A DNA stretch of 64,000 nt, taken from assembly GCF_019396385.1 (NCBI RefSeq), contig NZ_JAHKRN010000010.1, positions 124,001-188,000 of the forward strand. The letters are read 5' to 3'. This document shows, piece after piece, positions 23,304-31,580 of the stretch. This DNA comes from Nonomuraea harbinensis (lineage in GTDB: Bacteria; Actinomycetota; Actinomycetes; Streptosporangiales; Streptosporangiaceae). Under the pieces are notes generated by a model. It saw only the letters and a program-made list of their open reading frames with translations, searched no databases and was not told the origin of the DNA. The translations under genes and the position numbers were made by a program. Position 1 is the first letter of the stretch. Each line of letters starts with the position of its first letter.

Positions 23304-24263
23304 TCAGCCGGGGACCTCGTCGCGGGGCTGGCCGAGGTGGGCGCTGAGCGAGGATTCCAGCTCGGCGGTGGCGCGCTCGATGGCGGCGATGACCACGGCC
23401 TGCACCGGGTCGGGTTCGCCCGAACGGGTCCGGCTCACCCGCGTGACGGCGTCGATCCGGCGGGCGCCCACGTCGCGGATGTCGCTGACCAGCACCTCGC
23501 CCTCCCGTACGTCCAGCAGCGCCAGCGTGGGCACGATCGCCACCCCGCGCCCGGCGGCCACCAGCGCCAGGGTCGGCGCGAAATCGGTGATGACGTGCAG
23601 CTTGCGCGGCTCGAACCCGTGCAGCCCGGCCAGCCGGTCGAGCGCCTGCCCGCACGCGAGGTGCGGCTCGCTCGCCACCCACGGCACGTCCGCCAGCTCG
23701 GAGACGTGCCGGGGCGGCTCCGGCCAGTCAGGCGGCACCACGACGCGGTACTCGTCGACGAACAGGGCGCGCGTGGCCAGTGAGGGCTGGGCGAGCACGG
23801 GCCGGCTCATGTCCTGCTCGGTGATGAGCACGTCCGCCTCCCCCAGCCGCAGCTCCTGCAGCGCTGGCGGCCCGAAGACCTCGTGGATGGCGGGCTCGAT
23901 CCTCGGGTGGCGGGCGGCGAGGTCGCGCAGGGCCGGCACCAGGATGTGCTGGATCACCGTGGGGAACGCGGCGATGCGCACCGGCCCGGCCAGCCGCTCG
24001 GTGAAGCGGGTCAGCTCCCGCCTGGCCTCGGCCAGCTCCTCCTCGACCCGCTCCGCGTATCCGGCGAGGACCCGCCCGGCGGGGGTGAGCGAGACGCGGC
24101 GCTGCGAGCGGTCGACGAGCGCCAGCCCGACCTCCCGCTCCAGCTGCACGAGCTGCTGGGAGACCGCCGAGGGGGTCAGATGCAGCGCCTCCGCGGCCCG
24201 CATGACGCCGCCGCGCAGGTGGACCTCGCGGAGCACGCGTAACCGCCGGGGGTCGATGTCCAT
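23304..24263 (-). CDS. LysR-family transcriptional regulator
   Basis: A 319-residue regulator. The helix-turn-helix is at about residues 3-62 (LRVLREVHLRGGVMRAAEALHLTPSAVSQQLVQLEREVG). The co-inducer domain from about residue 90 starts PVRIAAFPTVIQHILVPAL. The start ATG at 24263 follows LysR length convention. It is divergent from a small membrane protein gene at 24336, the usual arrangement for a LysR target. The ligand is unknown. Confidence 0.93.
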   Translation of the reverse strand: MDIDPRRLRVLREVHLRGGVMRAAEALHLTPSAVSQQLVQLEREVGLALVDRSQRRVSLTPAGRVLAGYAERVEEELAEARRELTRFTERLAGPVRIAAFPTVIQHILVPALRDLAARHPRIEPAIHEVFGPPALQELRLGEADVLITEQDMSRPVLAQPSLATRALFVDEYRVVVPPDWPEPPRHVSELADVPWVASEPHLACGQALDRLAGLHGFEPRKLHVITDFAPTLALVAAGRGVAIVPTLALLDVREGEVLVSDIRDVGARRIDAVTRVSRTRSGEPDPVQAVVIAAIERATAELESSLSAHLGQPRDEVPG

Positions 24264-24335
24264 GAAGCCGACCTTACGCGTGTCTTCAATTTCCGTTGAT
24301 TGCCCTTCAGCTCGGCGGATCCGCAGAATGTCCTG

Positions 24336-24629
24336 ATGGATCTTCTCCTTGAGGCCATCGGCTGGCTCGGCGCCGCCCTGCTCCTGACCGGTTACGCCCT
24401 GGTCTCGTCCGCCCGGGTGCACGGCGACGGGCTCCTCTATCAGCTCATCAACCTGGGCGGCGCGGTCGGCCTCATGGTCAACAGCGCCTACAACGACGCC
24501 TGGCCCTCGGCGGGGCTGAACCTGGTGTGGGCCTCCATCGGCGTGGTCGCACTGGTCAAGCTGATGAGGCCGGCCCGGTCGGCACGCGCTGACGGTACGG
24601 GCGATTCCGCTCCCGCCTTGAACGAGTGA
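24336..24629 (+). CDS. Small integral membrane protein, CBU_0592-like
   Basis: A 97-residue protein with three hydrophobic segments (LLEAIGWLGAALLLTGYALV; YQLINLGGAVGLMVNSAY; LNLVWASIGVVALVKLM). The order GW.GA..LL.GY.L.S, Y...N..G, W..IG matches the CBU_0592 family, membrane proteins of unknown function. The ATG at 24336 is preferred over an upstream start that would add twelve non-conserved residues. Divergent from the LysR regulator, which may control it. Confidence 0.78.
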   Translation: MDLLLEAIGWLGAALLLTGYALVSSARVHGDGLLYQLINLGGAVGLMVNSAYNDAWPSAGLNLVWASIGVVALVKLMRPARSARADGTGDSAPALNE

Positions 24630-24700
24630 CACCGCTCACGTCAAGACGGTTACCCAAACGTTATTGAATTTCTCTGGCCGACGCTGACCTGGGGGTGGCA

Positions 24701-24716
24701 GCGTTGACGTCAACGC
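24701..24716. promoter_or_regulatory. LacI-type operator 1 of the Amadori-product operon
   Basis: GCGTTGACGTCAACGC is a perfect 16-base palindrome with an ACGT centre. It includes TTGACG, a possible -35 element, 55-70 bases before the first gene of the operon. The centre-CpG symmetry is typical of LacI-family operators. Confidence 0.7.
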
Positions 24717-24730
24717 GGGAACGTTCTCGC
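24715..24730. promoter_or_regulatory. LacI-type operator 2 of the Amadori-product operon
   Basis: GCGGGAACGTTCTCGC is a 16-base palindrome with one mismatched pair. Its centre is 14 bases from that of operator 1 and it has the same ACGT core. Read on the other strand it matches the element before the lacI-type gene (34871-34886) at 14 of 16 positions. A weaker AACGTT core also occurs at 24657-24662. Confidence 0.75.
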
Positions 24731-24770
24731 AAGGTCGAACTAGGACAAAACAACCAGCTCAAGGATAGGT

Positions 24771-25805
24771 ATGCCTTCCCCTGCCCTGCCCCTGCGCCCC
24801 ATCGCGTCGGACATCGCGTCGACTCTGCGCACCACCGTGGGCCAGCGCGCACTCACTCAGGAGATCGCCGCCGAGGCGGTGCGCCGTGACGTCGACACCG
24901 TGCTCTTCGCCGGAGTCGGCGGGTCATGGGCGTCGTCGGTCGCCGCCACCATGTCGCTCGGCGCCAAGGCCACCGGGTTCGGCGTGCAGAACGTCAACGC
25001 CGGCGAGTTCCCGCTCACCCACCTCGGCCGCACCGGGCGGCGCACGCTGGTGATCGCCTCCTCGCACTCGGGCGGCACACCCGAGACCGTCGCCGCGGCC
25101 CAGGCCGCCGCCAAGGCCGGCGCGCTGGTCGTGAGCGTGGCCAGGGACGCCGACAACGAGCTGGCGCAGGCCGCCGAGTTCAGCCTCGTCTACGGCAGCG
25201 AGAGCACCGCCACCGGCGGCAAGTACGAGCTCCTGGAAGAGATGTCCTGCTCCCTGCTGGAGGCCCACGGCCTCAAGGACGGGGTGGACGAGCTGCGGGC
25301 GGCCCTCGACCTCATCCCCGACGCCACCGCCGCGGCCGTGGACGAGACCGAGCGGGCCACCGCCGAAGCCGTGGCGCGGCTCTACGACGCCGACAACATC
25401 TTCGTGCTGGGCACCGGCCGGCTGCTGGGCCTGGCGTACATGCTGTCGGTCTGCTACCTGGTCGAGATGCAGCGGCAGAAGTCCACCCACCTCAACAGCG
25501 CCGACTTCTTCCACGGCCCGTTCGAGATCGTGGACCCGCGCAGCACGCGGGTCATCCACCTCATGAGCGAGGACGAGACGCGGCCGATCTCGGAGCGGGT
25601 CAACGCCTTCCTCTCCCGGTACGGCCGCGAGCACTACGTCGTGGACCCGGCGAAGCTGACCCTCCCCGGGATCGACCCGGCGGTCCGCGGCAAGGTGGCC
25701 CACATCGCCATGGCGTCGGTGGCCTCCCGCATCGCGTACCACTTCGAGCCGCTGACCGGTCACGATCTCGACATCCGCCGATACATGCACAAGGTCGAGT
25801 ACTGA
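24771..25805 (+). CDS. frlB: Amadori-6-phosphate deglycase, FrlB family (SIS fold)
   Basis: Predicted to split a fructosamine-6-phosphate (phosphorylated glycated amine) into glucose-6-phosphate and the free amine in the cytosol. The 344 residues form two SIS domains: VGGSWASSVAATMSLGAKA and SHSGGTPETVAAAQ in the first, LGTGRLLGLAYMLSVCYLVEM in the second. ADFFHGPFEIVDP and the C-terminal DLDIRRYMHKVEY align with E. coli FrlB as I remember it (HGPLEIVEP; DDRRYYGGLVEY). The Glu 16 residues before the HGP His, implicated in catalysis in FraB, is present (E232/H248). The start ATG follows an AAGGA site. First gene of an eight-gene operon. Confidence 0.85.
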   Translation: MPSPALPLRPIASDIASTLRTTVGQRALTQEIAAEAVRRDVDTVLFAGVGGSWASSVAATMSLGAKATGFGVQNVNAGEFPLTHLGRTGRRTLVIASSHSGGTPETVAAAQAAAKAGALVVSVARDADNELAQAAEFSLVYGSESTATGGKYELLEEMSCSLLEAHGLKDGVDELRAALDLIPDATAAAVDETERATAEAVARLYDADNIFVLGTGRLLGLAYMLSVCYLVEMQRQKSTHLNSADFFHGPFEIVDPRSTRVIHLMSEDETRPISERVNAFLSRYGREHYVVDPAKLTLPGIDPAVRGKVAHIAMASVASRIAYHFEPLTGHDLDIRRYMHKVEY

Positions 25806-25810
25806 GCCCG

Positions 25811-26641
25811 ATGACGACACGCATGTGCGGCGTGGGGGACAACGTCGTCGACCGTTATCTCCACGCCGGTCTGATGTATCCGGGAGGCAGCGCGGCCAAC
25901 GTGGCGGTGCACTCCCGGCGCCTGGGCGCGACCGCCGGCTACCTCGGCGTCCTCGGTGACGACGAGGCGGCGGCGCACGTGCTCAAGGCGCTGCTGGCCG
26001 AGGACGTCGACGTCGCGCGGGTGCGGCACCGGGCGGAGCCCAACTCCTTCGCCGACGTCACACTCGACGACGAGGGCAACCGCTTCTTCGGAACGTTCCA
26101 ACCGCCGGTGACCCGCATCGAGCTCGACGACCGGGATCTCGCCTACCTGTCCGGCTGCGACTGGGTCCACACCGGGCACAGCAGCTTCACGGTCTCCGAG
26201 GTGCCGAAGATGCACGCGGTCACCGCCGTCGCCTACGACTTCTCGTACCAGGGCCTCGACGTCGCGGCCCCGATCCTGCCGTTCGTGACGGCGGCGATGT
26301 TCTCCCGGGCCGACGACACCGAAGCCGAGTGTCTCGGCCTCGTCGAGGAGGTCCGCGGCCTGGGGCCGGACACGGTCGTGGTGACCCGCGGCACCCGCGG
26401 GTCGATCGTCTGGCGGCGGGGCGAGCTGGTCGTCCAGCCCGCCGTGCCGGCCCGTGCGGTCGACACGCTGGGCGCGGGCGACGCCTACTTCGCCGCGCTC
26501 ATGTGCGGCCTGTCCGACGGGCTCGCCCTGCCGGACGCGACCGCGCGGGCGGCCGCGTACGCCGCCGCGGTCTGCGAGCACTTCGGTGCTTTCGGCCATC
26601 CCACCGCCATCAGCGACTCCCGGAAGGAGGCGGCCAGATGA
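25811..26641 (+). CDS. frlD: PfkB-family sugar kinase, fructoselysine 6-kinase (FrlD) type
   Basis: Predicted to phosphorylate the imported glycated amine on O6 before deglycation. The 276-residue protein starts MCGVGDNVVDRYLHAG and has PGGSAANVAVHSRRLGA. These match FrlD (GDNCVDIY, GGNAVNVAVY) rather than general ribokinases. The catalytic/anion-hole motif near the C-terminus is DTLGAGDAYFAALMCG, with the base D in GAGD. AVAYDFSYQG corresponds to the FrlD segment TAFDFSDKW. It starts 5 bases after the deglycase stop and overlaps the ABC ATPase start (ATGA). Confidence 0.85.
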   Translation: MTTRMCGVGDNVVDRYLHAGLMYPGGSAANVAVHSRRLGATAGYLGVLGDDEAAAHVLKALLAEDVDVARVRHRAEPNSFADVTLDDEGNRFFGTFQPPVTRIELDDRDLAYLSGCDWVHTGHSSFTVSEVPKMHAVTAVAYDFSYQGLDVAAPILPFVTAAMFSRADDTEAECLGLVEEVRGLGPDTVVVTRGTRGSIVWRRGELVVQPAVPARAVDTLGAGDAYFAALMCGLSDGLALPDATARAAAYAAAVCEHFGAFGHPTAISDSRKEAAR

Positions 26642-27417
26642 CCGCACCCCCACCTGTCCTGGACGTGGCCGGCGTCACCAAGAGCTACGGCCACGTGCAG
26701 GCGCTGCGCGGCGTCGATCTCCAGGTTCGGCCCCGCGAGGTGCACGCCCTGGTGGGCGACAACGGCGCCGGCAAGTCCACCCTCATGAAGATCATCGCCG
26801 GCGCGGTGTCGCCCGACTCCGGCACCATCGCGGTCGACGGCCGCCCGGTGACCTTCGCCAGGCCCGCCGACGCGCAGGCGGCCGGGATCGAGACGGTCTA
26901 CCAGGACCTGGCGCTCGCGCCCACGCTGACCGCCGGCGAGAACCTGTACCTGGGCCGCGAGGTGCTCAAGCCGGGGCTGCTGGGCCGGCTGGGCTTCGTC
27001 GACCGCGCCGCCATGAACCGGTCGGCCGAGCGGCAGCTGTCGACGCTGGGCGCCAAGCTGCAGTCGCTGGCCTCGGAGGTCGGCTCGCTGTCCGGCGGCC
27101 AGAAGCAGGCGGTCGCGGTGGCCCGCGCCTCGCTGTGGGGCAGCGCCCTCATCATGCTCGACGAGCCCACCGCGGCGCTCGGCGTCTCCCAGACCGAGTT
27201 CGTGCTCAAGCTGGTCGAGCAGCTGCGCGACGAGCGGGGCCTGTCGGTGCTGCTCATCTCGCACAGCATGCCGGACGTCTTCAGGGTCGCCGACCGGGTC
27301 ACGGTGCTGCGCCTGGGCCAGACCGTGCTGACCGAGGAGATCTCGGCCCTGTCGACCAACGACCTCATCGCCGCCATGACCGGCGCGGGAATTCCAGCGG
27401 GTGGACCGACGACATGA
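26638..27417 (+). CDS. Ribose-type ABC importer ATP-binding protein
   Basis: A 259-residue ATPase with a single nucleotide-binding domain. Walker A is VGDNGAGKSTLMKIIAG, the signature LSGGQKQAVAVARA and Walker B LIMLDEPTAALG, with the switch His in LISHSMPDV. Single-domain forms occur in the CUT2 class beside the double-domain RbsA type. It has a strong AAGGAGG site, overlaps the kinase gene by four bases and overlaps the permease gene likewise. It powers uptake of the operon's substrate. Confidence 0.93.
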   Translation: MTAPPPVLDVAGVTKSYGHVQALRGVDLQVRPREVHALVGDNGAGKSTLMKIIAGAVSPDSGTIAVDGRPVTFARPADAQAAGIETVYQDLALAPTLTAGENLYLGREVLKPGLLGRLGFVDRAAMNRSAERQLSTLGAKLQSLASEVGSLSGGQKQAVAVARASLWGSALIMLDEPTAALGVSQTEFVLKLVEQLRDERGLSVLLISHSMPDVFRVADRVTVLRLGQTVLTEEISALSTNDLIAAMTGAGIPAGGPTT

Positions 27418-28463
27418 GCACGATCACGCGCCCCGGCGTCAAAGCGGGGCCTTCGCTCACCGCGCGGCTGCTGGCCAGCCAGCGCTTCTCCAACCTGACG
27501 ATCTTCGGACTGCTGGTCGCGATCATCGTGTTCTTCACGGTGGTCACCCCGTCCGGGACGTTCTTCTCGAACTACAACCTGACCAGCATCGCGCTGGCCG
27601 GGTCCCAGTTGCTGATCCTCTCGGCCGGCGTCACCTTCCTGCTCATCGCGGCCGGGCTCGATCTGTCGGTCGGCGCGGTGGTGGTCTTCTCCTCGGTTCT
27701 GGCCGCCAAGCTGATGCTGGGCCTGACCTCGGGCCTGGCCGGCACCGCCCAGGGCGGCGCGGAGCTGTGGCTGCCGATCCTGGCCGGCGTCGGGGCGGGT
27801 GTCGTCACCGGCGCGGCCTGGGGCCTGGTCAACGGCATGCTGGTGGTGAAATCGAAGATCCCGTCCTTCATCGTGACGCTGGCGACCAGCACGATCATCC
27901 TCGGCCTGGCCCAGGTCTGGACCGGCGGCATGAACGTCAGCGGGGTGCCGCAGGCGCTCACCGACGCCTTCGGCATGGGCACGCTGCTCGGCGTCCCGTG
28001 GCCGGTCGTGACCGCCGCCGCGGTCACCGGCCTGCTGTGGGTCGTGCTCGCCCGTACCCGGTTCGGCCTGCGCACGTACGCGATCGGCGCCAACCCCGAG
28101 GCGGCCCGCAGGGCCGGCATCAACGTCGACCGGCACCTGCTGGCGATCTACTGCATGGTCGGCCTGCTGGCCGGGCTGGTCGGGATGATCGACATCTCCC
28201 GCTTCTCCACCGCCTCGGTCTCCGGGTACGCGAACATCGCGCTGCAGAGCATCACCGCGGTCATCATCGGCGGCACCTCACTGTGGGGCGGCCGCGGCAA
28301 GATGTCCGGCACGGTCGTCGGCGCCTTCATCCCCGCGACCCTCACCAGCGGGTTCGTGATCATGAACCTGCAGCCGTTCTGGCAGAACGTCGCGGTCGGC
28401 TGCGTCCTCATCTTCGCCGTCTTCGTCGACCAGTACCGCAGACGGGCGATGAACGTCACCTGA
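27414..28463 (+). CDS. Ribose-type ABC importer permease
   Basis: A 349-residue membrane protein with about nine to ten hydrophobic segments, RbsC class. The family signature is visible in GLDLSVGAVVVFSS, AWGLVNGMLVVKSKIPSFIVTLAT and YAIGANPEAARRAGINV (the EAA-like coupling loop), then IGGTSLWGGRGKMSGT. It starts within ATGA shared with the ATPase stop. A 57-base gap separates it from the binding-protein gene. Confidence 0.94.
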   Translation: MSTITRPGVKAGPSLTARLLASQRFSNLTIFGLLVAIIVFFTVVTPSGTFFSNYNLTSIALAGSQLLILSAGVTFLLIAAGLDLSVGAVVVFSSVLAAKLMLGLTSGLAGTAQGGAELWLPILAGVGAGVVTGAAWGLVNGMLVVKSKIPSFIVTLATSTIILGLAQVWTGGMNVSGVPQALTDAFGMGTLLGVPWPVVTAAAVTGLLWVVLARTRFGLRTYAIGANPEAARRAGINVDRHLLAIYCMVGLLAGLVGMIDISRFSTASVSGYANIALQSITAVIIGGTSLWGGRGKMSGTVVGAFIPATLTSGFVIMNLQPFWQNVAVGCVLIFAVFVDQYRRRAMNVT

Positions 28464-28520
28464 ACACCCGGCTCAACCCCCCTGCCTGGCCCAGAGCCGG
28501 CGAATGAGAGGAACTCCATC

Positions 28521-29525
28521 ATGTTGCGGAATATCAAGAAGGTCGCCGTACTGGCACTGGCCGGCCTGACCCTGGCCGCGTGCGCCACCGAGGCGCCGGA
28601 GACCGCCGCGAAGGCGGGCGGCACGGACGGCGCGGGCGCCAAGCCGCGGGTCGTCATGCTGCTCAACGACCAGTTCGACCCCTACTACCTGACGCTGGCC
28701 AAGGGCGCCGAGGAGAAGGCGGCGGAGCTCGGCGTCGAATTCTCCTGGCAGGCTCCGACCACGCTCGACGTGGCCGCCCAGACCCAGTTGCTGCAGTCGA
28801 TCGCGGCCACCAAGCCGGACGGCATCATCATGTCGGCCCTCGACGCCAAGGCGATGTCGGCCCCGATGCGGCAGGTGAACGAGCAGGGCATCCCGATCGT
28901 CACCGTCGACGCCGACGTGGAGGACCAGGACGCCCGGCTGGCGACCTTCAAGTCCGACGGCGTCGTCAGCGGCGAGATGGCCGCCGACACCGCGAACGAG
29001 CTGCTCGCGGGCACCGGGAAGGTGGGCTACGTCGGCTACATCCCGGGCATCCAGAGCGTGGACATCCGGCTCAAGGGCTGGCAGGAGCAGCTGAAGAAGC
29101 ACGCCGGCCTGGAGAACAGCGGCGAGGAGTACGCCGGCGCCGACATCTCCGAGAACGTCGCCAAGACCTCGGCCCTGATCTCCAGGGTGCCCGACCTGAA
29201 GGCCGTCTTCGCCTCCTGGACCAACGCCGCCATCGGCGCGGCCAAGGCGGTGCAGCAGGCGGGCAAGACCGGCGACATCAAGGTCGTCGGCGTGGACGCC
29301 TCCCCCGACCAGGTCGACCTGCTGCGCCAGGGCCTGGTCGACGCGCTGGTCGTGCAGAAGCCGTACGACATGGGCAAGGACGCGGTCGAGGCGCTGACCG
29401 CGTACACCAAGGACGGCACCCGCCCGCAGGGCGAGAAGCTCTACGACTTCGTCGTGGCGACGAAGGACAACCTCGACACCCCCGAGATCAGCCAGTACCT
29501 GTACGTCAAGCCGGAAGGGAAGTGA
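28521..29525 (+). CDS. Ribose-type sugar-binding lipoprotein
   Basis: A 334-residue extracellular solute-binding protein of periplasmic-binding class I. The signal peptide ends at lipobox LAAC (Cys21). The mature protein has VVMLLNDQFDPYYLTLAKGAEEKAAELG and KPDGIIMSALDAKAMSAPM, then IPIVTVDADV, as in RbsB/ALS-binding proteins. It captures the substrate outside the membrane for the permease. GAGAGGA lies nine bases before the ATG. Three bases separate it from hyuA. Confidence 0.93.
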   Translation: MLRNIKKVAVLALAGLTLAACATEAPETAAKAGGTDGAGAKPRVVMLLNDQFDPYYLTLAKGAEEKAAELGVEFSWQAPTTLDVAAQTQLLQSIAATKPDGIIMSALDAKAMSAPMRQVNEQGIPIVTVDADVEDQDARLATFKSDGVVSGEMAADTANELLAGTGKVGYVGYIPGIQSVDIRLKGWQEQLKKHAGLENSGEEYAGADISENVAKTSALISRVPDLKAVFASWTNAAIGAAKAVQQAGKTGDIKVVGVDASPDQVDLLRQGLVDALVVQKPYDMGKDAVEALTAYTKDGTRPQGEKLYDFVVATKDNLDTPEISQYLYVKPEGK

Positions 29526-29528
29526 GCG

Positions 29529-31580
29529 ATGGCCAGGCTGGGAATCGACGTCGGCGGCACCTTCACCGACGTCGTCGTCCTGCACGAGGACGGCCGCCGG
29601 GTCGTCGAGAAGGTGCCGAGCACGCCGCATGACGCCTCGATCGGCATCCTCGACGGCATCGCCCAGATCCGCCGCACCCGCGGCGTGGACGTCGCGGCGC
29701 TGGACACCTTCAGCCACGGCTCCACGGTGGCGACCAACGCCCTGCTGGAGTCCAAGCTGCCCCGCACCGCGCTGGTGGTCACCCGCGGCTTCCGCGACGT
29801 GCTGGAGATCGGCACCCAGCTCCGCGGCGACCTGTTCGACCTGCGGGTCGCCAAGCCCCGCCCGTACGTGCCCCGGTCCCTCGTCTTCGAGGCCACCGAG
29901 CGCGTGGACCGGCTGGGCGAGGTGGTGACACCGCTGACCGGCGCCGAGATCGCGCGCCTGGTCGAGGAGGTACGGGCCGCGGACGTCGAGGCGTGCGCCA
30001 TCACCTTCCTGTTCGGGTTCCGCAACGAGGAGCACGAGCGGCGGCTCGCCGCGGCGCTCAGGGAAGCGATGCCGGAGCTCTCCGTGGCGGTCGGCTGCGA
30101 GGTCGCGCCGGAGATCAAGGAGTATCCGCGCGCCTGCACGACCGTGGTGAGCGCCGCGCTGCGGCCCCTGGTCGCCCGTTACATGTCCGGCATCCTGAGC
30201 GGTCTGGAGCCGGCCGGGGTCACCTGTCCGACCTTCATCATGCAGTCGAACGGCGGCGTGATGAAGGCGGAGGAGGCCGCCGCGAACGCGCACCGCATGG
30301 TGCTCTCGGGGCCCGCCGCCGGGGTCCTGGCCGCCACCCAGGTGGCCAGGCAGTCGGCGTACCCGAACCAGATCACGTTCGACATGGGCGGCACCTCCAC
30401 CGACATCTGCCTGATCCACGAGGGCCGGGCCAGGGTCGAGCGGGAGAGCGTGTTCGAGGGGCGGCCCATGCTGGTGCCCCAGTTCGACATCCACACCATC
30501 GGCTCGGGCGGCGGCTCCCTGGCGAGCGTCGACGAGGCCGGCGGGCTGCGCGTCGGGCCCGAGAGCGCCGGCGCGATGCCCGGCCCCGCCTGCTACGGCC
30601 GGGGCGGGACGCGTCCCACCACCACGGACGCGCACCTGGTGCTGGGCCGGATCGACCCGGCGGCGTTCCTCGGCGGCGAGATGCCCCTGGACGTGGAGGC
30701 GGCCAGGCGGGCGGTGAAGACGCACGTGGCCGACCCGCTCGGCGTGGACGTCGACACCGCGGCCATCGGCATCCTCGACGTGGCCGACGCGATCATGGCC
30801 CGGGGCGTCCGCGTGGTCAGCGTCAACCGCGGCCACGACCCGCGCGACTTCTACCTGCTGCCGTTCGGCGGCGCCGGGCCGATGCACGCGCTCAGCGTCG
30901 GCGCCCTGGTGGACGTCGGCGGCGTGCTGATCCCGCCGAGCCCCGGCACGTTCTCGGCGGTCGGCCTGGCCGGCTCCGACATCAAGTACACGTTCGCCCG
31001 GGTGGTCGACGCCGGCGTCGGCGACGTGCCGGCGGAGGACGTCGAGGCCCTGTACCAGGGCATGGTCGAGACGGCCGCCGAGCGGTTCGCCGGCACCGGC
31101 GTCAAGCGCGTGGACCACGTGCGGCTGGCCCGGTTCCGCTACGCCTGGCAGGACAACGACGTCGAGGTGCTCATCGACGCCCCGGAACTCGACGCCGGCG
31201 CGCTGGCGGACGCGGTCAAGCGCTTCCACGAGCAGCACCGGTTCGAGTTCGGTCACAGCAACCCCGAGGAGCGGGTGGAGCTGGTGGCCGTCGGCCTGGA
31301 GGCGTACGGGATCCTGGACCACGGCCCCGGCGTCCCGGCCCGTACGGACGAGGCGGGCGGCGAGCCCGCCCGCCACCGCGAGGTCTACTTCAAGGGCCCC
31401 GGCCGGATGCGGACCCCGGTGTACGAGCGCGGCGCGCTGGCGCCGGGCACCGTGCTGCGCGGCCCGGCGATCGTCGAGGAGCGGGAGGCCACCACGGTGG
31501 TCGTCCCCGGCACCACGCTCCGGGTCGACGACGACCTCAACCTGGTCATCACCTACGACAAGCCCGGCGAGGAGGCATGA
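29529..31580 (+). CDS. hyuA: Hydantoinase/oxoprolinase subunit A (HyuA family)
   Basis: ATP-binding half of the hydantoinase/5-oxoprolinase/acetone carboxylase family. The 683 residues begin LGIDVGGTFTDVVVLHEDG (phosphate-1 loop). A second ASKHA-type loop is TFDMGGTSTDICLIHEG. Conserved FSHGSTVATNALLE, RDFYLLPFGGAGPMHAL and the C-terminal GPAIVEEREATTVV follow. With HyuB it phosphorylates and opens a cyclic amide at ATP cost. Its place in an FrlB/FrlD operon suggests a cyclised glycated amino acid (for example a pyroglutamate derivative) as substrate; that is inference. Overlaps hyuB by four bases. Confidence 0.92.
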   Translation: MARLGIDVGGTFTDVVVLHEDGRRVVEKVPSTPHDASIGILDGIAQIRRTRGVDVAALDTFSHGSTVATNALLESKLPRTALVVTRGFRDVLEIGTQLRGDLFDLRVAKPRPYVPRSLVFEATERVDRLGEVVTPLTGAEIARLVEEVRAADVEACAITFLFGFRNEEHERRLAAALREAMPELSVAVGCEVAPEIKEYPRACTTVVSAALRPLVARYMSGILSGLEPAGVTCPTFIMQSNGGVMKAEEAAANAHRMVLSGPAAGVLAATQVARQSAYPNQITFDMGGTSTDICLIHEGRARVERESVFEGRPMLVPQFDIHTIGSGGGSLASVDEAGGLRVGPESAGAMPGPACYGRGGTRPTTTDAHLVLGRIDPAAFLGGEMPLDVEAARRAVKTHVADPLGVDVDTAAIGILDVADAIMARGVRVVSVNRGHDPRDFYLLPFGGAGPMHALSVGALVDVGGVLIPPSPGTFSAVGLAGSDIKYTFARVVDAGVGDVPAEDVEALYQGMVETAAERFAGTGVKRVDHVRLARFRYAWQDNDVEVLIDAPELDAGALADAVKRFHEQHRFEFGHSNPEERVELVAVGLEAYGILDHGPGVPARTDEAGGEPARHREVYFKGPGRMRTPVYERGALAPGTVLRGPAIVEEREATTVVVPGTTLRVDDDLNLVITYDKPGEEA

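Noticed and set aside
28473..31376. A 967-codon minus-strand open frame opposite the binding protein and hyuA
   Set aside because: No recognisable domain; both plus-strand genes have full family motifs and operon spacing.
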